Assembly: GCF_000812565.1 (NCBI RefSeq)
Contig: NZ_JTAM01000067.1
Location: forward strand, 1 to 63,619
Direction: 5' to 3'
Length of the DNA: 63,619 bases
Source of the DNA: Flammeovirga sp. OC4
Lineage (GTDB): Bacteria > Bacteroidota > Bacteroidia > Cytophagales > Flammeovirgaceae
This document shows, piece by piece, positions 52,191 through 62,438 of this stretch. The position numbers were made by a program, and so were the translations under genes. Numbering within the stretch: position 1 is the stretch's first letter; each line of letters begins with the position of its first letter. The notes beneath the pieces are model-generated. The model was not told the DNA's origin, ran no database searches, and was given only the letters and a program-made list of their open reading frames with translations.

Positions 52191-54338
52191 TTATCTTGTT
52201 TTTAGACCTCTCATCGATACATTGTCGATGTAGAAATGTACATTTCCTGAACTGCTTACTTCACTGTCGAATTGAAGTACTAGTTTTGTGGCACTATTAC
52301 TCGGCCCGAATGTATTTCTGATTTTGATGGTCGTCCATTCTCCTTTTGGTAAAGCGTTGTAGTCTATTTTATAACTCAATGTAGTCGTACCCGTCAATTT
52401 AATTTCAAAATTTTCATTGAGTGGAGAAGTGATTGCTCCGTCTTCTGCGTAGATATCTAATGATACTTCATAAACGCCTTCTGGAACATCTAGGATATGG
52501 CCTTCACTGACTGAAGTTTCTACTTTTTTATCCTTTGCAATAGTCGCTAAATCATAATCCGCAAAGAACATCATACTATAGTCTCCCTCTGAAGCTTTGG
52601 AATCTGTTCTTTGGTAATAAAAGTAGCGGGTATCTTTTGGAGCTCCATCATGTGAAGAAATCCAACCTTTAGCTGCACCACCTGTAGCTTTTCCTTTGTA
52701 CTCTTCAAAGCTTTTGAATGCTTCATCTAAAACCTCTACGGCATTATTGATACCGATAACCGGTAGGTCAAATGTATTTAATGGAATGTCTGCTCTAGAT
52801 TTTATGGCTGTTCCTGTATAAACCAATTGAAGATTGTCAGAGTTGTAGATGTCATTGTCAACTGTGATCACTACTTCTTTTTTATTATCAGGATTAAGAT
52901 TTACTGAGGTAATATTGATACTTAGTGGAGCATCATTCACATCGGTTCCTGTTACACTAAAATCATTGATTACGGTAGTCTCAAAATCTTTTAATTCTTC
53001 ATTACTGCTAAAAAGAATAGTGTTACTGATTTCATCTGTTGTGGTAATATCACCCAACACTTCTGTATCACCATCTTGCGTCAATGTAACATTAAGGAGT
53101 AGTGGAATGACTTTCGTTGAAGTTTGTTCTTCATTATTGATGGTTCTTGAGACGGTAAAGCTGCCAACTTTTGCTGCATTTATGATATCGGAATATGTAT
53201 TGGTCTCAGTCTGTGCTGTACCTGTAGTACCTGACTTCGCTCCACTTACAAAGTTCCATTCTCTTGTCAAATCAGTAATTTCAAGAGTAAGATCTTCAAA
53301 CACCAATTCATCATCTAAAGCAATGTCTAATGTTGTCCATGTAGAGATGTCATCACTAGGTACATTATCACCATCAATATGTAAAACTTCCACCCCTCTA
53401 TGGTATACTTTGAAGTCGGCTTTTAAAGCAGGAGGAATGACATTGAAAGTAAAAGGTAAATTTAATTTCACTTTACTTGCTATCACTTCTGCGGTACGCT
53501 CTATTTCTAGGCTACCCGCTCCACTTTTCTCAAAAGAATCGAAGATCAAGTCTACCGATACAGCATTTTCAGGATCAAGATCACTATCTCCACCATTGTC
53601 ATAATCGTTGACTGAAGTATTAGAAGGGAAAGTCCATGCTCTGCTATCCGGTCGGCCTGCTGAAGTAACATCTCTGTAGGTGATCACTTCACCCCACTCA
53701 ACATCAAAAGTTGGAAACTCAATATTTTCATCCTGATCTGTAATGATTTTTTGTTCTCCATTTTCAATATAAATAATTGAATCCGTTTTTATGTGAACCA
53801 GCATTTCACCATCTTTTTCAATTATTACTTCAGGTTCTAACACACCGTATACGTCTACATAAAAAGTAGTATCAATAACCCACATTCCTTCTTCATCCAT
53901 GTAAGACGTTAGTGTATCGGCTTCTTCATGACTTGTACCATTGTAGCCGATATATTCTACAGGATGGTAAAACTTGTTGTATAGCCTTACACCTTGAAGA
54001 CCTTCTTCCATGAACAAGACATTTACATTGTAAGCATCTGAAGAAAGGCCACTGTTAGGAACGATAAATTCTGTGAGGTCATCACCTTTTTTGAAATCAC
54101 CTTCAATAAAAAAGTTGCCACTATCCAGTACCCACTCGTGAGAGTAGATACCTTGAGATAAGTCCATGAAGGAAATGGATTGCCCTACTTCTCTCGCTAA
54201 GTTGATGTGGGCGAAACCTCCCGCTTCGGTATACCATGAGATATCCGAAAATTCAGGTATTTCATTTTCATTGTCTTTGTTACAGCCTAAAACCAACAAA
54301 GCAAGAATACTGATATATATTAATTTAAATGTTCTCAT
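52191..54338 (-). CDS. Surface glycan-binding lipoprotein (SusE/F-position) 2
   Basis: 715-residue lipoprotein (LVLGC, Cys19), last gene of the second SusC-SusD operon (5 bp after SusD2). N-terminal EFSDISWYT, SISFMDLSQGIYSHEWVL and TYRDVTSAGRPDSRAWTFPS match PKD-like blocks of the SGBP at 18101-19714, followed by an extra PKD-like unit (LVFEDLTLEITDLTREWNFV), an Ig-like repeat, and a C-terminal sandwich domain (~545-712; GWISSHDGAPKDTRYFYY, VYEVSLDIYAEDG) likely to bind glycan. Surface-exposed, ligand unknown. Confidence 0.8.
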   Translation of the reverse strand: MRTFKLIYISILALLVLGCNKDNENEIPEFSDISWYTEAGGFAHINLAREVGQSISFMDLSQGIYSHEWVLDSGNFFIEGDFKKGDDLTEFIVPNSGLSSDAYNVNVLFMEEGLQGVRLYNKFYHPVEYIGYNGTSHEEADTLTSYMDEEGMWVIDTTFYVDVYGVLEPEVIIEKDGEMLVHIKTDSIIYIENGEQKIITDQDENIEFPTFDVEWGEVITYRDVTSAGRPDSRAWTFPSNTSVNDYDNGGDSDLDPENAVSVDLIFDSFEKSGAGSLEIERTAEVIASKVKLNLPFTFNVIPPALKADFKVYHRGVEVLHIDGDNVPSDDISTWTTLDIALDDELVFEDLTLEITDLTREWNFVSGAKSGTTGTAQTETNTYSDIINAAKVGSFTVSRTINNEEQTSTKVIPLLLNVTLTQDGDTEVLGDITTTDEISNTILFSSNEELKDFETTVINDFSVTGTDVNDAPLSINITSVNLNPDNKKEVVITVDNDIYNSDNLQLVYTGTAIKSRADIPLNTFDLPVIGINNAVEVLDEAFKSFEEYKGKATGGAAKGWISSHDGAPKDTRYFYYQRTDSKASEGDYSMMFFADYDLATIAKDKKVETSVSEGHILDVPEGVYEVSLDIYAEDGAITSPLNENFEIKLTGTTTLSYKIDYNALPKGEWTTIKIRNTFGPSNSATKLVLQFDSEVSSSGNVHFYIDNVSMRGLKTR

Positions 54339-54343
54339 TGTAC

Positions 54344-56188
54344 TTATTGACCTAAGTTAGGATTAGAAATAATCTCTTCAAGAGGAAGAGGGTAGTAGTC
54401 ATGTAGCTCAGGGATGTAGTTGTTGTAAGCGTCAACACAATCGATGATATCAATACTTTTGTTGTTAGGGTCTGAACCTACTTGTAAGTCCGCTCTGTTT
54501 CTTTTTACCTTATTCCCAGTTGTTGGATCTATAAATTGGAATTGAATTGCATGATACACTTCATTAGAAGCTCTTTGGAAAGCTTCGCTTATTTTACCCC
54601 ATCTTCTCAAATCGATCCAGCGGATAGAATGCCCTTCTACAGAAAGCTCAAGCGGTTTTTCAGTAAACATCAGGTGTTCCATTAACGCATCTACTGTGTA
54701 ATCCAACTCATCATAAGTTCTGTCGGCGTGTTCTCCAATTGTTGAAGAACCGAGGAGTACAAGTCCCCATTTTGCTCTTACATCGTTGATGTATTTTAGA
54801 GCAGAAGTTACATCTCCCTTTTGCAAATAACACTCTGCCACGTTGAGGTATACTTCTGATAATCGGTGGATGGTAATGTTTTTCCCCGAATACCAAGCCC
54901 CTTTCGGTAAGTTGCCTTCTGAAGTGACAATGTCATGGTTGGTGTATTTCTTGAAATAAGAAAATTCATATTTACCGAAAGTAGCAGATACAGGCGTAAT
55001 TCCTGATCTATAGTATTCAGTATAAAGATCATTGACTAAAGCTACACTAGCTGATGCTCTTAAAGAAATATCTCTGATCACCTCAATTTCTTCTTTAGTA
55101 GTCAGATCAATCACTGTTTCAGTGTTTCTTTTATCTAAAGGATCAATGCGTTCTGTTTTGTATTTATAAGCCAACCAAGCGGTAGGCGTCATTGCTCTAG
55201 CCCCCCCTTTTATACCAGGAGCACTGTATCTTGCCATTCGGTTACTTGGTGATTGCTCATCAAATTTATCCAATTCGGGTCTTAAGTTGTCATCATAAAT
55301 CACCTCAAAAATGGCTTCGCTATTGAACTCGCCAGCTCTAGTAAACATCATTTCAGGGTCGCCTACTAATGCATAATTATAGTTATTCATAATTTCTTGA
55401 TAGTAAGCAAGTGCTTTTTCGTAATCTGGTTCAATTGCATCTCCATCAACAGTGGCAGGGGCTTCGAAGAGATAGAGATTGGCTAAAAATATAGTGGCAA
55501 TCGCTTTATTCATTCTTCCCGCCGAAAGCTCATCTTGTGCAGCAGAACCCCATGTAGCCGGTAGATGCTCATAAGCATATTCAAAATCACTTAAGATAAA
55601 AGCTCTTACTTCTTCTTTGGAAGAAACTGGGATATTGAATTCGTCTAATTCAACAGGAACTTTATCTCTGATAATAATTCGACCATTATTGAAGGTCTGA
55701 TAAGCCCAGAAGTGAAAAATACCTCTTAGTAATCGAGCTTGTGCCATTTGAAGTATCCAAATCTCATTATCCATTTGATCTGCTAAACGCCCTTCAAGTC
55801 CTTCAATCAACTGATTGGCTCTGAATGCACCAATATAGAGTGCTTCCCATTTTTTATTGATTTCCTTTTGAGAATTGGTATATGACTTAAAATACCACGG
55901 TTCGCCAGCACTACTCAAGGCAGGTCTACCACTAGAAAAAGATGGGTATCCTAAATCAGAACGCCAAGCCTCTTCCATTATATTGAGGTTATAATGATTC
56001 AATAAGGCAGAATAGGTGGCTGTAAGAACCTTGTCTGATTCAGTAAGTGATGTAAAGTAGTCTTTTACCGGTTTGGCATTGGGGTTATCTTCATTCAAGA
56101 CATCCGTACAGCCTATCAATGAAGTAAACAATACTGCATACCAACCGTGTTTTAATAATTCTTTTATATTCAGTTTCATTGTTTTCAA
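54344..56188 (-). CDS. SusD-like outer-membrane glycan-binding lipoprotein 2
   Basis: 614 residues, lipobox SLIGC (Cys27). SusD features as in SusD1: FRANQLIEGLEGR, MAQARLLRGIFHFWAYQTFNNG, HRLSEVYLNVAECYL and EGHSIRWIDLRRWGK, ending near LHDYYPLP. Clearly paralogous to SusD1 yet diverged, so binding specificity probably differs. 4 bp from SusC2 and 5 bp from SGBP2. Confidence 0.95.
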   Translation of the reverse strand: MKTMKLNIKELLKHGWYAVLFTSLIGCTDVLNEDNPNAKPVKDYFTSLTESDKVLTATYSALLNHYNLNIMEEAWRSDLGYPSFSSGRPALSSAGEPWYFKSYTNSQKEINKKWEALYIGAFRANQLIEGLEGRLADQMDNEIWILQMAQARLLRGIFHFWAYQTFNNGRIIIRDKVPVELDEFNIPVSSKEEVRAFILSDFEYAYEHLPATWGSAAQDELSAGRMNKAIATIFLANLYLFEAPATVDGDAIEPDYEKALAYYQEIMNNYNYALVGDPEMMFTRAGEFNSEAIFEVIYDDNLRPELDKFDEQSPSNRMARYSAPGIKGGARAMTPTAWLAYKYKTERIDPLDKRNTETVIDLTTKEEIEVIRDISLRASASVALVNDLYTEYYRSGITPVSATFGKYEFSYFKKYTNHDIVTSEGNLPKGAWYSGKNITIHRLSEVYLNVAECYLQKGDVTSALKYINDVRAKWGLVLLGSSTIGEHADRTYDELDYTVDALMEHLMFTEKPLELSVEGHSIRWIDLRRWGKISEAFQRASNEVYHAIQFQFIDPTTGNKVKRNRADLQVGSDPNNKSIDIIDCVDAYNNYIPELHDYYPLPLEEIISNPNLGQ

Positions 56189-56192
56189 TGGT

Positions 56193-59100
56193 CTAGAAGT
56201 TCAACTTAAAGCCTGTTAGGTAAAGAGCAGAGATGGGGTAGTTTCCTTTATCTAGCCCTCTTGAAGAAACACCATTACCGGCTGCTTCAGGATCATAACC
56301 CTCGTAGTTCGTAAATGTGATAGGGTTTTGTGCTGAAACATAAAATCTACAAGTGGTCATGCCCAAACGCTTCGTCACTCTCTTTGGTAGTGTATAGCCT
56401 ATCTGAATGTTTTTCAAGCGTAAATATGAACCATCTTCTAACCAAAGGTCAGTGTATGCTCTGAAGTTATCGTGTTCTTTTGTAGTTCCTCTCCATGCAG
56501 GAGTATCTGAGTTGGGATTGGCTCTGTTCCAAGTGTTCACTTGATCTTGGTGCCTTCCTTCTGAGTAAGCCATTGCTTTAGAACCGTTCATTACTTTATG
56601 ACCGATGGCAGCGTACCAATGCATCATAAAATCAAAACCTTTCCAACCAATATTTACAATAAAACCACTTTCCCAGTTCGAGAAACCAGAGCCCATGTAT
56701 ACTCTATCTTCATCTGTGATTGTTCCATCATTGTTAGTATCACGATAAACCAAGTCACCCATTCGAGCATCAGGTTTGATTGCCTGGTAAGCTCTTAACT
56801 GCTCCTCCGTTTTGATCACCCCATCAGTTTCATATAAGAAAAAGGCACCTGCTTCATAACCTTCTGAAAATACGGTCACTTTCGAAGATGCACCAGCACC
56901 ATTAATCAAACCAGGGTCAGTGGTGTAAATAAAGTGATCGGCATTAAGACTTGTGATTTCATTTTGGTTTTTAGTAAAAGTACCCGTCATACTCCAATTG
57001 AACTCTTTCTTTCTACCTTTTACCGTTGCTGCTAATTCAAAACCCTTATTGACCATATTACCGATGTTCATTGTCAATTTAGAGTCTGATCCCGTCACAC
57101 CAGAAGAAGGAGGTAACTGAATTGGGAATAACATATCAGACTTTTGAGTATGATAGATATCAGAAGTAATAATGATCTTATTGTCAAGTAATCCTAAGTC
57201 TATACCGATGTTGTTTTGGATAGAAGTTTCCCATTGGATGTTTCCGTTGGCGTAGTTTTGTTGTGCTGAACCAAAGTAAAGCGTAGGAAAACCACCTGCT
57301 CCAAAGAGGTAATCTAAACCGTTTTGAATCGTAGCTTGATCAGAATAAGGCAAGAAGCTTTGTCCACCTACTTGACCATGAGAACCACGGATTTTAAAGT
57401 TATTAGCTACTGATCTCATTCCTTCCCAGAATTGTTCTTCAGAAACATTCCATGCTGCTGAAGCAGAAGGGAAGAATTTCCATTTTTTATCACTTGCAAA
57501 TTTGGAGTTGCCATTGTAGTTACCACTTACCGAGATCATATATTTACTCTTGTAATCGTATGTGATACGACCTAAAGTACCGATGATGTTGTAAGTATAA
57601 TTATAACCGTTTGTCGCTGATGCAGCAAGTGCAGCACCGTCCAGTACTCGAATAGAATTATCGACTATACCATTTTTTCGAGCAGAAAAACTAGTACGTC
57701 CATGTGTTTCATAAGATGAACCGATTACAGCCGAAATTTTATGATCACCCAGTTTTTTTAGGTATGACAAACGTACATCTGCTGACGTTGAAGTTCTTCT
57801 TGATGATTCGTTACTGACATAAGACGTGGCAGGATCTGATTGAAGTATACCATCTTCATCATAATTTTCAATAAAAGGTTTGAATCTATATCGGAACTCA
57901 CTGACATTACTTACCCCTAAGTTGGTGTTGATCTTTAAACCTTTAATAATTTCAAAAGCGGCACTGATATTTCCTTGCATGCGATCTCTGTCTGCCACAT
58001 CTTCCATCCTCATTGTTTCCAATACACTATTCGTAACAGAAGCACCTCCACCAATATCGATCAATGCTTGATTACTATTAGGATTTAATACTGGCTTGTA
58101 TGGATCGTATCTAATCGTTTGCGTCAATAAGCTCGAACTTGTTCTTTCGATCTTTTCAGAACCGATGGCAATAGAAGAAGAGATATTCCATTTTCCTCTA
58201 TCGTATCTTACACCAGCTCTACCGTTGTATCTTGAAAAACCGGAGTTGATCAGAGGACCTCTATCGTCAAAAAATCCACCTGTCAAATTGTACGTCAATC
58301 CTTTTGAACCACCATTGATACCGATATTGTAGTTTTGAGTAGGCTGATTGTCTATGATTACTACCTTGGATAAATCGGTATTATTTTGGAAGATACTTGG
58401 TGTTCTTGGAATCGGAAGGTTTGTAGAGTTATCAAAATCATTGGCACCTCTATTTCTTTCCTTAATCATGTCAAAATAAACCTGCTCAGGGGTATTCATT
58501 AATGCAATACTTGAGGTAATATTCTTGACACCATATGATGCGTCTAGAGAAACATTTAATTTACCTGCTTCTCCTTTCTTGGTAGTGATAAGAATTACAC
58601 CATTAGCTCCTCTAGTACCATAGATAGCACATGAAGCAAGGTCTTTCAGAATATCCATCGATTCAATTTCTGAAGGTGCCAAACGAGGGTTTTCATTTTG
58701 AGGAATACCATCTACAACATAAAGTGGTTCGGTCGCACCTGCTATGTCAGACACCGTACTAACACCACGAATTTGTACAACGGCATCAGCACCTGGAGAA
58801 CCCGAAGTCGTAACATTCACACCTGCAATTTGTCCCTGCAAAGCTTGTGTTGCATCTCCAGAAGTATAAGCTTCCAGTGCTTCACTTTTTACGTGAGCTA
58901 CAGCGCCTGAAACTTCTTTCTTTTTCTGCTCACCATAACCAATCTTCACAATTTCATCGAGTATTTTAACATCAGCCTTAAGGGATACATTAATTTTGCT
59001 TTGATTACTTACAAGAATAAATTGAGTAATCATCCCGATAAAACTAAATTCCAATACTTCACCCTCTTCGACCAAGAGAGAGTACTCACCATCAAAATTA

Positions 59101-59306
59101 GAAACTGTTCCTTGCGTTGTGCCTTTAATTCTGACATTTACGCCAGGTAAAGGAAAATTGTCATCCGCACTTACAATCTTACCCGAAATCTGTCTCGATT
59201 GAGCATTTGAGTCTACATTAATAAAGAGAAGTAGCAAGCTCATCAGAAAGAAAAGGCGATAGTCTAGCAGTTTAAATACTGTAAAAATACTTTTCATTTG
59301 TTTCAT
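56193..59306 (-). CDS. SusC/RagA-type TonB-dependent outer-membrane transporter 2
   Basis: 1037 residues. Signal peptide ends SNAQ; carboxypeptidase-regulatory-like domain (ISGKIVSADDNFPLPGVNVRI), KIGYGEQKKKEVSGAV, plug (IRGVSTVSD, PLYVVDGIPQ, ILKDLASCAIYGTRGANGVI) and barrel ending TGFKLNF with terminal Phe. It shares many blocks with SusC1 (for example TSDIYHTQKSDMLFPIQLP against SADVYNTDKEDMLFPVLIP). First gene of the minus-strand operon; its promoter must lie in the ~980-bp region to its right. Confidence 0.95.
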   Translation of the reverse strand: MKQMKSIFTVFKLLDYRLFFLMSLLLLFINVDSNAQSRQISGKIVSADDNFPLPGVNVRIKGTTQGTVSNFDGEYSLLVEEGEVLEFSFIGMITQFILVSNQSKINVSLKADVKILDEIVKIGYGEQKKKEVSGAVAHVKSEALEAYTSGDATQALQGQIAGVNVTTSGSPGADAVVQIRGVSTVSDIAGATEPLYVVDGIPQNENPRLAPSEIESMDILKDLASCAIYGTRGANGVILITTKKGEAGKLNVSLDASYGVKNITSSIALMNTPEQVYFDMIKERNRGANDFDNSTNLPIPRTPSIFQNNTDLSKVVIIDNQPTQNYNIGINGGSKGLTYNLTGGFFDDRGPLINSGFSRYNGRAGVRYDRGKWNISSSIAIGSEKIERTSSSLLTQTIRYDPYKPVLNPNSNQALIDIGGGASVTNSVLETMRMEDVADRDRMQGNISAAFEIIKGLKINTNLGVSNVSEFRYRFKPFIENYDEDGILQSDPATSYVSNESSRRTSTSADVRLSYLKKLGDHKISAVIGSSYETHGRTSFSARKNGIVDNSIRVLDGAALAASATNGYNYTYNIIGTLGRITYDYKSKYMISVSGNYNGNSKFASDKKWKFFPSASAAWNVSEEQFWEGMRSVANNFKIRGSHGQVGGQSFLPYSDQATIQNGLDYLFGAGGFPTLYFGSAQQNYANGNIQWETSIQNNIGIDLGLLDNKIIITSDIYHTQKSDMLFPIQLPPSSGVTGSDSKLTMNIGNMVNKGFELAATVKGRKKEFNWSMTGTFTKNQNEITSLNADHFIYTTDPGLINGAGASSKVTVFSEGYEAGAFFLYETDGVIKTEEQLRAYQAIKPDARMGDLVYRDTNNDGTITDEDRVYMGSGFSNWESGFIVNIGWKGFDFMMHWYAAIGHKVMNGSKAMAYSEGRHQDQVNTWNRANPNSDTPAWRGTTKEHDNFRAYTDLWLEDGSYLRLKNIQIGYTLPKRVTKRLGMTTCRFYVSAQNPITFTNYEGYDPEAAGNGVSSRGLDKGNYPISALYLTGFKLNF

Positions 59307-60287
59307 TATTCATTTCAATAAACCAATTGTTAGAGCATCTTGGGTATCTATCTTTTCGTAAAGGCCAACATCTGTAATGTATGAATCTATTGTTCTGTTA
59401 ATACTTAAAAGTTCATTTTTCATCACTAAAATGAAGGACTTTTACGGTAAAGTTTAGCTCCCAAATATGTTCTGAATAGGAGTTTTTGTAAAAATTGTGT
59501 GTGTGATAAACTCGGCCTTAAAAAATCACTTTATAAAGGTAATGTGCACCTCTTCGCTTCACTGTGCCTAATGATTTATTCGGTGTATCTACGCTTCCAT
59601 AAAATGTAAATTGTACGTATAAGGCGAGTATTCAGCGGTTTATTTTAAAAATCGTGCTTTTTAATACTGTTTTGGCCCTGTAAATACCTTTTGTATCTCA
59701 ATGTATAATAAGTGTATTTGTCTATACATTTAAGCTATAGATAATTTTGAACAGGTACTTATATCATTTGAATAAGAAGAAGAATAGGTAGAATACCTTA
59801 CAATTATCAATTGTTGGAGTATAAAAAGTCAATATTAATCTATATAAGGTTGATGATTTAAAAGTTTAAAAAATTCTATCTATTACAAATGTAATCATCG
59901 AAACGCAGACCTCTAAATCCAAGTAGGTTTAGAGCACGAATACAATTAAACATTTGTTCTAGTAGATTTTCACTTCGTTTTTTTAATAGAGAATGATGAG
60001 AAGGAAGCTTAAAAATAGACATTTTGAATGGCAACATACATATTCTATACCTCTTCATGTGAATTTCAATCACTTCCATATTTAAAGAGACAAACTAATT
60101 ATTCACATTCACATCTTTTTTTAAGAAACTATGAATATTTGTATCGAGACTAGGATAAACCTTACGAAGGTCATAAAGGTGAAGTGAAAGAATGTATGAA
60201 CTGGAAGTTTAGATTAAACTATCATAACATGTAGGTTCAATGCTTCAACCTCGCTAATATGCCTTGAACTATTTTAACCTTAAAGAA
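59307..60287. other. ~980-bp divergent gene-poor region, SusC2 / FAD oxidoreductase
   Basis: No gene I can support. A 67-codon frame on the minus strand (59876-60079) has no start context or family. No C-rich box like those upstream of SusC1 was found. It presumably contains the promoters of both flanking genes, but I could not place -33/-7 elements with confidence. Confidence 0.4.
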
Positions 60288-62219
60288 ATGAAAAGAAGAG
60301 ATTTTTTTAAACAAACAACATTAGCAACAATAGCTGCAGGAGCTGGGATTTCATCAGTGGAAGCAAAAGAAAACAAGGAAATAAGTAACATTTCAACCGC
60401 AAGAGAAAAAGATAATTGGTATCAAGTAGGAGAAGGAAAGAAAGGAATTCCATCAAGAAGTAAAAAGGTAAGTTATGATGTGGTTGTAGTTGGAGCTGGT
60501 ATCGCAGGAATTTGTGCAGCAGTTGCTTCGGCAAGATCTGGAGCAAAAACAGTCTTGATCAATGATAGACCGGTATTGGGTGGTAACGCCTCTTCGGAAA
60601 TAAGAGTGACTGTCAATGGTGTAATGCACCTTAAGAATAAGCATAAAATAGAAAGAGAGACGGGAATTGTTGAAGAACTTTTGATTGAAAATTGGCATTA
60701 TAACCCTCAGGAATCTTACCCTGTTTGGGATCATGTGGTATATGATTTTGTGACTAGGGAAGAAAATCTAGATGTGATGCTTAACACTCAAGCATTGGAT
60801 GCCAATACCAAAAATGACAAAATCACAGATATATTATGTTGGCAAGCAAGCACTGAAACTTATTTTACAGTAGAAGGGAAGATATTTTGTGATTGCTCAG
60901 GGGATGGGCTGATGGCGGCTCAAGCGGGTGCTGAATACAGAACCGGACGAGAAGGTAAAGACGAGTTCAATGAGTCATTTGCTCCTGATAAAGCAGACGG
61001 CTGGCAGATGGGTGCTTCGGTGATGATGATTACTAAAGATATGGGCAGACCTGTCAAGTATTACCCACCTAAATTTATGATTCCGTATGAAGCGGAAAAA
61101 ATGAATAAAAGAAAGATCAAACATTTGAAAGAAGGTTTTTGGTGGGTTGAATTAGGAAGTGAATATGATATCATTGCAGACTATGAAGAAAATCGTCATA
61201 AGTTGTTGGGGTATATGCATGGTGTCTGGGATTATGTTAAAAACTCCGGTGAATTTCCTGAGTCGGCCAATATTGTTTTAGATTGGGTAGGTTCTGTTCC
61301 TGGAAGAAGAGAGTCGAGACGTTTTATGGGAGATCACATTCTTTGTCAACCCGAAATGGAAAATAATAAACAATTTGAAGACGCAGTGGCTTACGGTGGC
61401 TGGTCTTTTGACGAACACTGTCCTGGTGGAATTGAAAACCCAAGCGAACCACCATCTTACTTCCACGCACGATTTGAGGAGGTTTACCAAGTTCCCTTCC
61501 GATCTTTATATTCCAAAAATATCAATAACTTAATGTTTGCCGGAAGAAATGTTTCGGTGACTCACGTTGCATTATCTTCCACACGAATCCAAGCAACTTG
61601 TGGTCTGATGGGGCAGGCTATCGGTACTGCTGCAAAGATGTGTATTGATAAAAAATGGTCACCAAGACAATTAGCTCAAAAAGATATTCAATCCCTACAA
61701 GAACAATTACTTAGAGATGATGTCTACATTCCCAACAGGCCAGCCAATGATAAAAATGATTTAGCAAAAAAAGCAGACAGCATAACAGCATCGTCTACTA
61801 CTTCGGGCAATTGTAAATTGTTAGTGGATGGTATTGGAAGAGATAAAGTTGAAGAAATACATCATTGGGAATCTGATGGAACGAATGCCTCATTACAATT
61901 GGAATGGAATGAAAGTGTGTCCATCTCAAAGGTGGAATTGAAAGCTGATACCAATGTAAATCGAAATATGATGATGCATAAAAATCCTGCAAAAAATGCG
62001 AAACAAGTCACTGCAGTTCCACCAGAATTATTGAAATCTTTTGTCTTGGAAGCTAGAGTAAAAGGACAATGGAAAGAGCTAGCAACAGTCGAAGATAATT
62101 TAACAAGATTGATAAAACTTTCATTTGATAAAGTTTCCACTACCGCAATTCGATTGAAACTTAAAGAGACTTGGGGAGCGAAAAATATTCGTTTGTATGA
62201 AATACGTTCTTATTCATAA
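60288..62219 (+). CDS. Tat-exported FAD-dependent oxidoreductase with C-terminal F5/8-type-C-like domain
   Basis: 643 residues from the ATG at 60288 (a TTG at 60264 would precede a poor leader). The N-terminus KRRDFFKQTTLATIAAGAG is a twin-arginine signal, so it is exported folded with its cofactor. FAD-binding VVVVGAGIAGICAA (65-78) followed by LGGNASSEIRVTVNG; CDCSGDGLMAAQAG and MFAGRNVSVTHVALSSTRI are typical of the FAD_oxidored (PF12831-like) family common in polysaccharide loci. Residues ~495-643 form a discoidin-like sandwich (ASSTTSGNCKLLVDG, RLKLKETWGAKNIRLYEIRSY) that may hold it on glycan. Substrate unknown; it may oxidise a sugar. A predicted flavoprotein gene follows 219 bp downstream. 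Confidence 0.82.
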   Translation: MKRRDFFKQTTLATIAAGAGISSVEAKENKEISNISTAREKDNWYQVGEGKKGIPSRSKKVSYDVVVVGAGIAGICAAVASARSGAKTVLINDRPVLGGNASSEIRVTVNGVMHLKNKHKIERETGIVEELLIENWHYNPQESYPVWDHVVYDFVTREENLDVMLNTQALDANTKNDKITDILCWQASTETYFTVEGKIFCDCSGDGLMAAQAGAEYRTGREGKDEFNESFAPDKADGWQMGASVMMITKDMGRPVKYYPPKFMIPYEAEKMNKRKIKHLKEGFWWVELGSEYDIIADYEENRHKLLGYMHGVWDYVKNSGEFPESANIVLDWVGSVPGRRESRRFMGDHILCQPEMENNKQFEDAVAYGGWSFDEHCPGGIENPSEPPSYFHARFEEVYQVPFRSLYSKNINNLMFAGRNVSVTHVALSSTRIQATCGLMGQAIGTAAKMCIDKKWSPRQLAQKDIQSLQEQLLRDDVYIPNRPANDKNDLAKKADSITASSTTSGNCKLLVDGIGRDKVEEIHHWESDGTNASLQLEWNESVSISKVELKADTNVNRNMMMHKNPAKNAKQVTAVPPELLKSFVLEARVKGQWKELATVEDNLTRLIKLSFDKVSTTAIRLKLKETWGAKNIRLYEIRSYS

Positions 62220-62438
62220 ACGATAATCAGGTTCTATTTTCAGAAGAATACATTTAAATAAAAAAGAGGGGATAATTACACATCAGTACTTCATTTTGAT
62301 ATTGGGTTGTATTAATGTAGTTTTTGTCCCCCTAGTTAATCTATCGAAATGATTTTTCTCCATTTAAAGATGACAGATATATCCGTGATCCCTTGTATAT
62401 TTGTAATTAACATGGCAAACGAAAAGCACTCTTAAATT

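Noticed and set aside
51919-52233. A 104-codon plus-strand frame past the NH-like genes
   Set aside because: It runs through mosaic repeat G2 and the terminator of the opposite operon; the other copies of the repeat do not keep the frame.
52849-53604. A 251-codon open frame on the plus strand, antisense to the second glycan-binding lipoprotein
   Set aside because: Ser/Val-rich sequence with no domain, exactly opposite a well-supported gene; its length is a by-product of that gene's codon use.
59876-60079. A 67-codon minus-strand frame, possibly a transposase tail
   Set aside because: No recognisable family motif, no start context and nothing similar upstream in other frames; not enough to call even a pseudogene.
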